A stretch of 64,000 nt of DNA from NCBI GenBank assembly GCA_948144175.1, contig CANXME010002536.1, positions 1 through 64,000 of the forward strand, given 5' to 3'. The position numbers were made by a program, and so were the translations under genes. Shown here in pieces: positions 47,201 through 59,786 of this stretch (its first letter is position 1; each line of letters starts with the position of its first letter). The notes beneath the pieces were generated by a model, which saw only the letters and a list, made by a program, of their open reading frames with translations, searched no databases and had not been told where the DNA came from. Origin of the DNA: Closterium sp. NIES-65 (taxonomy: Eukaryota; Streptophyta; Zygnematophyceae; Desmidiales; Closteriaceae).

Positions 47201-48891
47201 TCACCTGCTCTGCCGCACCACTCACCTGCTCTGCCGCACCACTCACCTGCTCTGCCGCACCACTCACCTGCTCTGCCGCACCACTCACCTGCTCTGCCGC
47301 ACCACTCACCTGCTCTGCTGCACCACTCACCTGCTCTGCCGCACCACTCACCTGCTCTGCCGCACCACTCACCTGCTCTGCCGCACCACTCACCTGCTCT
47401 GCCGCACCACTCACCTGCTCTGCCACACCACTCACCTGCTCTGCCGCACCACTCACCTGCTCTGCCGCACTACTCACCTGCTCTGCTGCACCACTCACCT
47501 GCTCTGCCGCACCACTCACCTGCTCTGCCGCACCACTCACCTGCTCTGCTACACCACTCACCTGCTCTGCTACACCACTCACCTGCTCTGCCGCACCACT
47601 CACCTGCTCTGCCGCACCACTCACCTGCTCTGCCGCACCACTCACCTGCTCTGCTGCACCACTCACCTGCTCTGCCGCACCACTCACCTGCTCTGCCGCA
47701 CCACTCACCTGCTCTGCCGCACCACTCACCTGCTCTGCCGCACCACTCACCTGCTCTGCCGCACCACTCACCTGCTCTGCCGCACCACTCACCTGCTCTG
47801 CCGCACCACTCACCTGCTCTGCCGCACCACTCACCTGCTCTGCCGCACCACTCACCTGCTCTGCCGCACCACTCACCTGCTCTGCCGCACCACTCACCTG
47901 CTCTGCCGCACCACTCACCTGCTCTGCCGCACCACTCACCTGCTCTGCCGCACCACTCACCTGCTCTGCTGCACCACTCACCTGCTCTGCTGCACCACTC
48001 ACCTGCTCTGCCGCACCACTCACCTGCTCTGCTGCACCACTCACCTGCTCTGCCGCACCACTCACCTGCTCTGCCGCACCACTCACCTGCTCTGCCGCAC
48101 CACTCACCTGCTCTGCTGCACCACTCACCTGCTCTGCTGCACCACTCACCTGCTCTGCTGCACCACTCACCTGCTCTGCTGCACCACTCACCTGCTCTGC
48201 TGCACCACTCACCTGCTCTGCTGCACCAGTCACCTGCTCTGCTGCACCACTCACCTGCTCTGCTGCACCACTCACCTGCTCTGCTGCACCACTCACCTGC
48301 TCTGCTGCACCACTCACCTGCTCTGCTGCACCACTCACCTGCTCTGCTGCACCACTCACCTGCTCTGCTGCACCACTCACCTGCTCTGCTGCACCACTCA
48401 CCTGCTCTGCTGCACCACTCACCTGCTCTGCTGCACCACTCACCTGCTCTGCTGCACCACTCACCTGCTCTGCTGCACCACTCACCTGCTCTGCTGCACC
48501 ACTCACCTGCTCTGCCGCACCACTCACCTGCTCTGCCGCACCACTCACCTGCTCTGCCGCACCACTCACCTGCTCTGCTGCACCACTCACCTGCTCTGCC
48601 GCACCACTCACCTGCTCTGCTGCACCACTCACCTGCTCTGCTGCACCACTCACCTGCTCTGCCGCACCACTCACCTGCTCTGCTGCACCCCTCACCTGCT
48701 CTGCCGCACCACTCACCTGCTCTGCCGCACCACTCACCTGCTCTGCTGCACCACTCACCTGCTCTGCTGCACCACTCACCTGCTCTGCTGCACCACTCAC
48801 CTGCTCTGCTGCACCACTCACCTGCTCTGCTGCACCACTCACCTGCTCTGCTGCACCACTCACCTGCTCTGCTGCACCACTCACCTGCTCT
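44211..48891. repeat. Satellite array 3 (4,681 bp)
   Basis: Carries the same markers as array 2: CTCTAATACACC near 45811, the short unit near 46096 and CACTTACC pairs near 46045 and 46170. Private changes include GCCTACACC (45038), CACTAACC (46864) and CACCCCTC (48688). Confidence 0.97.
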
Positions 48892-49863
48892 CGGGCATCT
48901 CTGCACCCCCTAAACCTCCTTAACAACTGAGGCTCAACACCCTTTCTCTTCCTTGCACCTCCATCACTCCCTCTATGTCGCTCGCTGCCCTTCGTGTCTC
49001 TCTCTTTTTATCCCAGCCCAATGGTGGAAGTGAAGCTTGTCCCGGTCAGCATCCAACCAATCAATCTGTTGGCGTAACCACGGTGCTGAATGGCGAAAAT
49101 CGGTCACACTTGACGATCAGTCGAGCAAGAGCGATTGTCCCCGGCGAGACGATATCAACGGCTCTCTTTGCGCGGGCAAAGAAAAAGGTCGGTCGTACGA
49201 GTGCGTACGCGTTGGTGCATGTACGGTTATGTACATATGCGTCGCGTACGAGTGTGTACGGTAGGTAGACGCACTACGTGCATGAAGGCATACGTACGGA
49301 TGCATACGTATGTCTACGCGCGTCTAGATTAAATAGGTAGGTACCAGACATGCAAGTATTCATGCATATACGCATGCAGATGCGCACGTTCCTTAATATT
49401 CAGCTCATTATTCCAGAGCTAATTTGTCATTGATTTGTTGACCTACATGCATAAGCTCCAGATTACACAAACATATTTGTCAACTTACATGTGTAGCTTG
49501 TAAATCAGCAAAATCTGTTCTGTTACTGACATGTGGAAAGCTGTAGTTTTGCAAGATACTGTTTTGCTGTTCTCGTTTTGGGCACAGCTGACGAGCGAAA
49601 CCTATTCGCGCTGCGAATTTGTCACTGTAAATGCTGGCACATTCACTTTGGGTCGCGCTCGCTGTATCGGAGTGTCGGACTGCATATACGCAGGGCACCC
49701 AAACCGACTTTCCGACTTTGTCACTGCGCTGCCGACGTAGCACTGTGCAGAACGCTACTTCAGTACATCCACTTTGCACCACGAACCCACGTTCGTTCAG
49801 GGGGACCAAGCAAGCCAGAAAGTGCACGAAACGTGATGTGAGTGGGCTGGGCTCACAATCGCT

Positions 49864-50154
49864 CACCTAACTCCCACTCCCGTTTTTCAGACCTCGATTC
49901 TTATCATCCGCCACTCTATCTCAACTCAACATCCGAGCCTCTCTTCTAGATCGCCCTCCGCCATGGGGCATGGCATCACCATTTCGTAAGCCTGCTTTCT
50001 TAGTCGCAGTCACGCTATCGTAGTTTCGTTTTTCGTGATTTCGTTTGCTATTTTTTTTTTTTCCAGATCTCGTTTCAATCTCAAGCCATTCTACTCAAGA
50101 GCGCAGCCTCTCTTTTGGATCGCCATCCGCCATGGGCCATGGCATTAGTATTTC
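49864..50154 (+). other. Tandem MGHGI exon-like pair, spacer 3
   Basis: ATGs at 49963 and 50132, donors at 49986 and 50155. Unchanged from spacer 1. Confidence 0.45.
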
Positions 50155-50862
50155 GTAAGCCCGCTTTCTTACTCACGCTATCTTCAGTCTTGTTTCCAGT
50201 AATTTCGTTTTCTTCGTAGATTCCCTCTTCTTAGCTCCGTTTGTTCCGATTTCTGCTTGTCCGTGTTCGTGCTGACGTGTGCATGGTCATGGCAGGCACG
50301 CTGCAGCCAGCACAAGCTCGTCATCTGCCGTTCCAGGAGCCAGCAGCAATGCGGCATTCCACATCCAAAATCTGCCACCAAACATGGCGATTTCCGTTTA
50401 GCTCCGCTTCAGGGCGCCGATGCCACGCCGCTGTCATGCCAATTGCCATGCCGCTGACACGCCAACGACAACGACGGCGCTGCTCATGGCGCTCTGGGGA
50501 ACGTTGAGACATCCAGGCCACCCTCTCCCCTCCCCTTTCTGCCAGGTACCAGTGCAGCGCTTGCCCATTTGAGCATGTCTCACCCACCCCCTCCCCTCTT
50601 TCCCCACTTCCCCCCTTCTGCCAGGTGCCTTCCCATGCCCTGCATGGTGCCTTCTCATGCCCTGCCCGGTAAATTCTCATGCCCTGCATGGTGCCTTGGC
50701 ATGCCCTGCCAGGTGCATTCGCATTCCCTGCATGGTGCCTTCTCATTTCCTGCCAGGTAAGGGGGTAAGGGGGTTTAGGGTGCTCCCCCCGCTCACTTGC
50801 CCTGCTCCCCCCGCTCACTTGCTCTGCTCCCCCACCCCAACTCCTCCCCTCCCCTTGCGCAG

Positions 50863-51051
50863 GTGCCAGTTTCTCCTGTCGCCAAGATGAAGATACTTTG
50901 CACAGGGAGCAGATGCGTTGCCAGCTGCTTGTGCTGGCCGTCCCTCATCATCCATGCGCGGGACATGAGAGAGAACAAGGGAGAGAAACAGAAGCAGGAG
51001 GAGGGAGCGCAGCGCCATGCCATGCTGCATGGCCCACCAAACCGGCCCCAG
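50863..51051 (+). other. Hybrid E1/E2 exon-like module with a 1-nt insertion
   Basis: The 5' surroundings match block P1. The 3' part matches E2 (CCCTCATCATCC, ATGCTGCATGG, CCAAACCGG) and its downstream sequence. At the switch, E1 has GTGTGGCC and E2 has GTGCGGCC, but this copy reads GTGCTGGCC. It therefore carries both alternative bases and is 189 bp long, which shifts the open frame. This is either a recombination scar or a consensus of two collapsed copies. Confidence 0.7.
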
Positions 51052-51319
51052 GTGCGTTGTGAGTCGCCCCAGAGCATGCACTGCACACCTTGCCATATCC
51101 CTCACACCTGCCATCCCACCATGCCCTCACACCTCCTGCCATCCCCTCACTTGCCCTGCTCCCCCCGCTCACTTGCTCCGCTTCCCCTCTCCCCCACCCC
51201 AACTCCCCCCCTCCCCTTGCGCAGGTGCCAGCTTCCCTCCTGTCGCCAAGACGAAGACACTTGGCTTGCAATGTGTAGAGTGGTAGGGATTGATGAATCT
51301 GATTACGTTAGGAACATAA

Positions 51320-51841
51320 ATGTATGAGCCTGTTATTATATGTGCAGGGGGATGGGGGGAGTGCAGGTTTGGTTTGGGCCAGGTTTGGGATATGAAAGAG
51401 TGGCAGAAACGGAAACAGGGAGTAGATGTGTTGCCACCTGCTTGTGTTCAGCCATGCGCAGGGCAGGACATGAGGGAGAAGAAGAGAGAGAAACAGACGC
51501 ACAAGGAGGGAGCGCATGTGCCATTTTCTTCTGTCTACAACACGAGGCTATTTGCTACGACGCGTAGAGTGATAGATGACTTAGCGAATATGAATGTATG
51601 TGCTTGTTCTTATATACGCAGGCGGGCAGAGAAAGGGGGGAGGGGTGAGGGAAAAGGGAGGGGAGTGGGGAGCAGAAGCAGAACAGAAGAGGGAGTGGTG
51701 GATGAGCTCCTGGCTCTCTGTGCTGTGCGCCCCTCCCTGGTTGGCCATGCCATGCCATGCCATGCCATGCCATGCCATGCCATGCCCGGGAGGGATATGA
51801 TAGATAGGAAGCACAAAGTAGAAGCAGAAGCAGGAATGTGA
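51320..51841 (+). CDS. 173-codon ORF, spacer 3
   Basis: Translation identical to the copies in spacers 1 and 2. It survives although the upstream 2.2 kb is gone. Confidence 0.25.
   Translation: MYEPVIICAGGWGECRFGLGQVWDMKEWQKRKQGVDVLPPACVQPCAGQDMREKKREKQTHKEGAHVPFSSVYNTRLFATTRRVIDDLANMNVCACSYIRRRAEKGGRGEGKGRGVGSRSRTEEGVVDELLALCAVRPSLVGHAMPCHAMPCHAMPGRDMIDRKHKVEAEAGM
51744..51786. repeat. (CCATG)n tract, spacer 3
   Basis: Same length as in spacers 1 and 2. Confidence 0.85.
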
Positions 51842-51897
51842 TATGACAGGGAGCAGATATGCATGGGCCATGCCCAGGGATGTCCAGGGCGGTTCGA

Positions 51898-51996
51898 GGG
51901 GGGCTGTGAGGGGCTGTGAGGAGAATTGGGGGGTAGGGGGGCCTTAGGGGGGCCTTGGGGGGGCTGTGGGGGGTTTTTTTCAGGATTTTAGGGGGG
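51898..51996 (+). other. G-run cluster, spacer 3
   Basis: Same quadruplex-prone cluster as in spacer 1. Confidence 0.75.
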
Positions 51997-52340
51997 TTTT
52001 CCCCTCTCTTGTACCCCATCTCTGCTTATCAATCAATCACAAACAAGCTTTCTGCCATCACCCTTCCGATTACGCTCATGTTGTCGCCTTGCCACCTGAG
52101 GGAGGGGGATCCAGATGATCCAGGTGGTCCGGGGCCGTCCTCCTGAAATACGTATGTCAAGATGTTGACCAGAGTGGGAGCCAGGGCAGTGTATGTAAGG
52201 GATGGTGTATGTAGGGGTGGGCAGGGCAGGTGCAAACGTAGGGGATAATGAGTGACAGAAACTGAAGGGAGAGTTAAAATTGAATCAAAGAGGGGGATAA
52301 AGAAGAAAACTGGCACAAGTTCACTACAGGTAGGCAGAAT

Positions 52341-52435
52341 AAGTGACCAGCACAGGGGGGTAAAGTGACAAGGGCAGGGGGGTGAAGTGACAAGGGCAGG
52401 GGGGTGAAGTGACAAGGGCAGGGGGGTGAAGTGAT
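52341..52435. repeat. 22-bp minisatellite, spacer 3
   Basis: Four units plus a partial one. Confidence 0.9.
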
Positions 52436-52526
52436 GAGACGTGCTTTCCAAGGTCAAAACAAGGGCCCATTGCTGACCTACTAACACTCACCGACACGGC
52501 ATGCCTCATGCGCCGACCTGTTGTGT

Positions 52527-52963
52527 GAAACCTGCCCCATCCTCACACCACACATCAAATCAAGCACTAGACCAGCACCCCCATGCCCTCTCACACACCT
52601 CCTCTGCAGCAGGGCTACTGGCGTCACTACCCACCAGCACCACAAGCAGCATGTTCAGGAGTCATCTCAAACCACACCTCAACACCAGACCAACACCCTC
52701 ATGACCTGTCACCTCACTCACTTCCCCTGCTGCACGGCTGCTGGCGTCACTCCCCACCACCAGCACCAGCACCAGCAACAGCAGCAGCACCATATCCAAG
52801 CACATGTGAGTGATTCGACTCAAAGCACACCTCGACCACCACACTGGCACGCCCCATGCCCTGTCACCTCACCCATGTGCTCTACAGCAGGGCTACTGGC
52901 GTCACGCCCCACCACCAGCACCAGGCTATCAGCAGCGAGTCCAGCACCCACACACCCCGTGCC
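52527..52963. repeat. Three related modules preceding array 4
   Basis: Copy of 32810-33246, with the satellite-like segment at 52715-52735. Confidence 0.7.
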
Positions 52964-55900
52964 CTGCTCTGCTGCACCACTCACCTGCTCTGCCGCACCA
53001 CTCACCTGCTCTGCTGCACCACTCACCTGCTCTGCTGCACCACTCACCTGCTCTGCCGCACCACTCACCTGCTCTGCTGCACCACTCACCTGCTCTGCTG
53101 CACCACTCACCTGCTCTGCTGCACCACTCACCTGCTCTGCTGCACCACTCACCTGCTCTGCTGCACCACTCACCTGCTCTGCTGCACCACTCACCTGCTC
53201 TGCTGCACCACTCACCTGCTCTGCTGCACCACTCACCTGCTCTGCCGCACCACTCACCTGCTCTGCCGCACCACTCACCTGCTCTGCCGCACCACTCACC
53301 TGCTCTGCCGCACCACTCACCTGCTCTGCCGCACCACTCACCTGCTCTGCCGCACCACTCACCTGCTCTGCCGCACCACTCACCTGCTCTGTTGCACCAC
53401 TCACCTGCTCGGCCGCACCACTCACCTGCTCTGCCGCACCACTCACCTGCTCTGCCGCACCACTCACCTGCTCTGCCGCACCACTCACCTGCTCTGCCGC
53501 ACCACTCACCTGCTCTGTTGCACCACTCACCTGCTCTGCCGCACCACTCACCTGCTCTGCCGCACCACTCACCTGCTCTGCCGCACCACTCACCTGCTCT
53601 GCCGCACCACTCACCTGCTCTGCCGCACCACTCACCTGCTCTGCCGCACCACTCACCTGCTCTGCCGCACCACTCACCTGCTCTGCCGCACCACTCACCT
53701 GCTCTGCCGCACCACTCACCTGCTCTGCCGCACCACTCACCTGCTCTGCCGCACCACTCACCTGCTCTGCCGCACCACTCACCTGCTCTGCCTACACCAC
53801 TCACCTGCTCTGCCGCACCACTCACCTGCTCTGCCGCACCACTCACCTGCTCTGCCGCACCACTCACCTGCTCTGCCGCACCACTCACCTGCTCTGCCGC
53901 ACCACTCACCTGCTCTGCCGCACCACTCACCTGCTCTGCCGCACCACTCACCTGCTCTGCCGCACCACTCACCTGCTCTGCCGCACCACTCACCTGCTCT
54001 GCCGCACCACTCACCTGCTCTGCCGCACCACTCACCTGCTCTGCCGCACCACTCACCTGCTCTGCCGCACCACTCACCTGCTCTGCCGCACCACTCACCT
54101 GCTCTGCCGCACCACTCACCTGCTCTGCCGCACCACTCACCTGCTCTGCCGCACCACTCACCTGCTCTGCCGCACCACTCACCTGCTCTGCCGCACCACT
54201 CACCTGCTCTGCCGCACCACTCACCTGCTCTGCCGCACCACTCACCTGCTCTGCCGCACCACTCACCTGCTCTGCTACACCACTCACCTGCTCTGCCGCA
54301 CCACTCACCTGCTCTGCCGCACCACTCACCTGCTCTGCCGCACCACTCACCTGCTCTGCCGCACCACTCACCTGCTCTGCTACACCACTCACCTGCTCTG
54401 CCGCACCACTCACCTGCTCTGCCGCACCACTCACCTGCTCTGCCGCACCACTCACCTGCTCTGCCGCACCACTCACCTGCTCTGCCGCACCACTCACCTG
54501 CTCTGCCGCACCACTCACCTGCTCTGCTACACCACTCACCTGCTCTAATACACCACTCACCTGCTCTGCCGCACCACTCACCTGCTCTGCCGCACCACTC
54601 ACCTGCTCTGCCGCACCACTCACCTGCTCTGCTGCACCACTCACCTGCTCTGCCGCACCACTCACCTGCTCTGCCGCACCACTCACCTGCTCTGCCGCAC
54701 CACTCACCTGCTCTGCCGCACCACTCACCTGCTCTGCCGCACCACTCACCTGCTCTGCCGCACCACTCACCTGCTCTGCACCACTTACCTGCTCTGCCGC
54801 TCCACTCACCTGCTCTGCCGCACCACTCACCTCTCTGCCGCACCACTCACCTGCTCTGCCGCACCACTCACCTGCTCTGCCGCACCACTCACCTGCTCTG
54901 CACCACTTACCTGCTCTGCCGCTCCACTCACCTGCTCTGCCGCACCACTCACCTGCTCTGCCGCACCACTCACCTGCTCTGCCGCACCACTCACCTGCTC
55001 TGCCACACCACTCACCTGCTCTGCCGCACCACTCACCTGCTCTGCCGCACCACTCACCTGCTCTGCCGCACCACTCACCTGCTCTGCTGCACCACTCACC
55101 TGCTCTGCCGCACCACTCACCTGCTCTGCCGAACCACTCACCTGCTCTGCCGCACCACTCACCTGCTCTGCTGCACCACTCACCTGCTCTGCCGCACCAC
55201 TCACCTGCTCTGCCGCACCACTCACCTGCTCTGCCGCACCACTCACCTGCTCTGCCGCACCACTCACCTGCTCTGCTGCACCACTCACCTGCTCTGCCGC
55301 ACCACTCACCTGCTCTGCTGCACCACTCACCTGCTCTGCTGCACCACTCACCTGCTCTGCTGCATCACTCACCTGCTCTGCTGCACCACTCACCTGCTCT
55401 GCAGCACCACTCACCTGCTCTGCTGCACCACTCACCTGCTCTGCCGCACCACTCACCTGCTCTGCTGCACCACTCACCTGCTCTGCTGCACCACTCACCT
55501 GCTCTGCCGCACCACTCACCTGCTCTGCCGCACCACTCACCTGCTCTGCCGCACCACTCACCTGCTCTGCCGCACCACTCACCTGCTCTGCCGCACCACT
55601 CACCTGCTCTTCCGCACCACTCACCTGCTCTGCCGCACCACTCACCTGCTCTGCCGCACCACTCACCTGCTCTGCTACACCACTCACCTGCTCTGCCGCA
55701 CCACTCACCTGCTCTGCCGCACCACTCACCTGCTCTGCCACACCACTCACCTGCTCTGCCGCACCACTCACCTGCTCTGCCGCACCACTCACCTGCTCTG
55801 CCGCACCACTCACCTGCTCTGCTACACCACTCACCTGCTCTGCCGCACCACTCACCTGCTCTGCCGCACCACTCACCTGCTCTGCCGCACCACTCACCTG

Positions 55901-57626
55901 CTCTGCCGCACCACTCACCTGCTCTGCTGCACCACTCACCTGCTCTGCCGCACCACTCACCTGCTCTGCCGCACCACTCACCTGCTCTGCCACACCACTC
56001 ACCTGCTCTGCCGCACCACTCACCTGCTCTGCCGCACCACTCACCTGCTCTGCTGCACCACTCACCTGCTCTGCCGCACCACTCACCTGCTCTGCCGCAC
56101 CACTCACCTGCTCTGCCGCACCACTCACCTGCTCTGCCGCACCACTCACCTGCTCTGCCACACCACTCACCTGCTCTGCCGCACCACTCACCTGCTCTGC
56201 CGCACTACTCACCTGCTCTGCTGCACCACTCACCTGCTCTGCCGCACCACTCACCTGCTCTGCCGCACCACTCACCTGCTCTGCTACACCACTCACCTGC
56301 TCTGCTACACCACTCACCTGCTCTGCCGCACCACTCACCTGCTCTGCCGCACCACTCACCTGCTCTGCCGCACCACTCACCTGCTCTGCTGCACCACTCA
56401 CCTGCTCTGCCGCACCACTCACCTGCTCTGCCGCACCACTCACCTGCTCTGCCGCACCACTCACCTGCTCTGCCGCACCACTCACCTGCTCTGCCGCACC
56501 ACTCACCTGCTCTGCCGCACCACTCACCTGCTCTGCCGCACCACTCACCTGCTCTGCCGCACCACTCACCTGCTCTGCCGCACCACTCACCTGCTCTGCC
56601 GCACCACTCACCTGCTCTGCCGCACCACTCACCTGCTCTGCCGCACCACTCACCTGCTCTGCCGCACCACTCACCTGCTCTGCCGCACCACTCACCTGCT
56701 CTGCTGCACCACTCACCTGCTCTGCTGCACCACTCACCTGCTCTGCCGCACCACTCACCTGCTCTGCTGCACCACTCACCTGCTCTGCCGCACCACTCAC
56801 CTGCTCTGCCGCACCACTCACCTGCTCTGCCGCACCACTCACCTGCTCTGCTGCACCACTCACCTGCTCTGCTGCACCACTCACCTGCTCTGCTGCACCA
56901 CTCACCTGCTCTGCTGCACCACTCACCTGCTCTGCTGCACCACTCACCTGCTCTGCTGCACCAGTCACCTGCTCTGCTGCACCACTCACCTGCTCTGCTG
57001 CACCACTCACCTGCTCTGCTGCACCACTCACCTGCTCTGCTGCACCACTCACCTGCTCTGCTGCACCACTCACCTGCTCTGCTGCACCACTCACCTGCTC
57101 TGCTGCACCACTCACCTGCTCTGCTGCACCACTCACCTGCTCTGCTGCACCACTCACCTGCTCTGCTGCACCACTCACCTGCTCTGCTGCACCACTCACC
57201 TGCTCTGCTGCACCACTCACCTGCTCTGCTGCACCACTCACCTGCTCTGCCGCACCACTCACCTGCTCTGCCGCACCACTCACCTGCTCTGCCGCACCAC
57301 TCACCTGCTCTGCTGCACCACTCACCTGCTCTGCCGCACCACTCACCTGCTCTGCTGCACCACTCACCTGCTCTGCTGCACCACTCACCTGCTCTGCCGC
57401 ACCACTCACCTGCTCTGCTGCACCACTCACCTGCTCTGCCGCACCACTCACCTGCTCTGCCGCACCACTCACCTGCTCTGCTGCACCACTCACCTGCTCT
57501 GCTGCACCACTTACCTGCTCTGCTGCACCACTCACCTGCTCTGCTGCACCACTCACCTGCTCTGCTGCACCACTCACCTGCTCTGCTGCACCACTCACCT
57601 GCTCTGCTGCACCACTCACCTGCTCT
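52964..57626. repeat. Satellite array 4 (4,663 bp)
   Basis: Near-identical to array 2 in its second half (54830 onward). It shares the GCCTACACC unit (53790) with array 3 but lacks the 18-bp unit present in arrays 2 and 3, so the arrays exchange segments. Confidence 0.97.
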
Positions 57627-58599
57627 CGGGCATCTCTGCACCCCCTAAACCTCCTTAACAACTGAGGCTCAACACCCTTTCTCTTCCTTGCACCTCCATC
57701 ACTCCCTCTATGTCGCTCGCTGCCCTTCGTGTCTCTCTCTTTTTATCCCAGCCCAATGGTGGAAGTGAAGCTTGTCCCGGTCAGCATCCAACCAATCAAT
57801 CTGTTGGCGTAACCACGGTGCTGAATGGCGAAAATCGGTCACACTTGACGATCAGTCGAGCAAGAGCGATTGTCCCCGGCGAGACGATATCAACGGCTCT
57901 CTTTGCGCGGGCAAAGAAAAAGGTCGGTCGTACGAGTGCGTACGCGTTGGTGCATGTACGGTTATGTACATATGCGTCGCGTACGAGTGTGTACGGTAGG
58001 TAGACGCACTACGTGCATGAAGGCATACGTACGGATGCATACGTATGTCTACGCGCGTCTAGATTAAATAGGTAGGTACCAGACATGCGAGTATTCATGC
58101 ATATACGCATGCAGATGCGCACGTTCCTTAATATTCAGCTCATTATTCCAGAGCTAATTTGTCATTGATTTGTTGACCTACATGCATAAGCTCCAGATTA
58201 CACAAACATATTTGTCAACTTACATGTGTAGCTTGTAAATCAGCAAAATCTGTTCTGTTTACTGACATGTGGAAAGCTGTAGTTTTGCAAGATACTGTTT
58301 TGCTGTTCTCGTTTTGGGCACAGCTGACGAGCGAAACCTATTCGCGCTGCGAATTTGTCACTGTAAATGCTGGCACATTCACTTTGGGTCGCGCTCGCTG
58401 TATCGGAGTGTCGGACTGCATATACGCAGGGCACCCAAACCGACTTTCCGACTTTGTCACTGCGCTGCCGACGTAGCACTGTGCAGAACGCTACTTCAGT
58501 ACATCCACTTTGCACCACGAACCCACGTTCGTTCAGGGGGACCAAGCAAGCCAGAAAGTGCACGAAACGTGATGTGAGTGGGCTGGGCTCACAATCGCT

Positions 58600-58890
58600 C
58601 ACCTAACTCCCACTCCCGTTTTTCAGACCTCGATTCTTATCATCCGCCACTCTATCTCAACTCAACATCCGAGCCTCTCTTCTAGATCGCCCTCCGCCAT
58701 GGGGCATGGCATCACCATTTCGTAAGCCTGCTTTCTTAGTCGCAGTCACGCTATCGTAGTTTCGTTTTTCGTGATTTCGTTTGCTATTTTTTTTTTTTCC
58801 AGATCTCGTTTCAATCTCAAGCCATTCTACTCAAGAGCGCAGCCTCTCTTTTGGATCGCCATCCGCCATGGGCCATGGCATTAGTATTTC
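58600..58890 (+). other. Tandem MGHGI exon-like pair, spacer 4
   Basis: ATGs at 58699 and 58868, donors at 58722 and 58891. Unchanged. Confidence 0.45.
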
Positions 58891-59598
58891 GTAAGCCCGC
58901 TTTCTTACTCACGCTATCTTCAGTCTTGTTTCCAGTAATTTCGTTTTCTTCGTAGATTCCCTCTTCTTAGCTCCGTTTGTTCCGATTTCTGCTTGTCCGT
59001 GTTCGTGCTGACGTGTGCATGGTCATGGCAGGCACGCTGCAGCCAGCACAAGCTCGTCATCTGCCGTTCCAGGAGCCAGCAGCAATGCGGCATTCCACAT
59101 CCAAAATCTGCCACCAAACATGGCGATTTCCGTTTAGCTCCGCTTCAGGGCGCCGATGCCACGCCGCTGTCATGCCAATTGCCATGCCGCTGACACGCCA
59201 ACGACAACGACGGCGCTGCTCATGGCGCTCTGGGGAACGTTGAGACATCCAGGCCACCCTCTCCCCTCCCCTTTCTGCCAGGTACCAGTGCAGCGCTTGC
59301 CCATTTGAGCATGTCTCACCCACCCCCTCCCCTCTTTCCCCACTTCCCCCCTTCTGCCAGGTGCCTTCCCATGCCCTGCATGGTGCCTTCTCATGCCCTG
59401 CCCGGTAAATTCTCATGCCCTGCATGGTGCCTTGGCATGCCCTGCCAGGTGCATTCGCATTCCCTGCATGGTGCCTTCTCATTTCCTGCCAGGTACGGGG
59501 GTAAGGGGGTTTAGGGTGCTCCCCCCGCTCACTTGCCCTGCTCCCCCCGCTCACTTGCTCTGCTCCCCCACCCCAACTCCTCCCCTCCCCTTGCGCAG

Positions 59599-59786
59599 GT
59601 GCCAGTTTCTCCTGTCGCCAAGATGAAGATACTTTGCACAGGGAGCAGATGCGTTGCCAGCTGCTTGTGTGGCCGTCCCTGTTCATCCATGCGCGGGACA
59701 TGAGAGAGAACAAGGGAGAGAAACAGAAGCAGGAGGAGGGAGCGCAGCGCCATGCCATGCCGCATGGCCCACCAAACCAGCCCCAG
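59599..59786 (+). other. Exon-like module E1, spacer 4
   Basis: Same as spacer 2, including the GTACGG upstream donor variant. Confidence 0.45.

Larger units (their letters stand above)
37927..48891. repeat. Macro-repeat unit 2 (spacer 2 plus array 3), 10,965 bp
   Basis: Spacer of 6,284 bp plus 4,681 bp of satellite. It has the same order of elements as unit 1 and the same rare markers at a +10,965 offset in the array. Confidence 0.93.
48892..57626. repeat. Macro-repeat unit 3 (spacer 3 plus array 4), 8,735 bp
   Basis: The spacer is only 4,072 bp. About 2.2 kb between modules E1 and E2 is missing, including the 40-bp minisatellite, the (CCCT)n tract and the 64-bp exon-like segment. The array is 4,663 bp. 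Confidence 0.93.

Noticed and set aside
773-57626. CRISPR array
   Set aside because: The repeats are directly adjacent with no unique spacers, no leader and no cas genes, and the context is eukaryotic.
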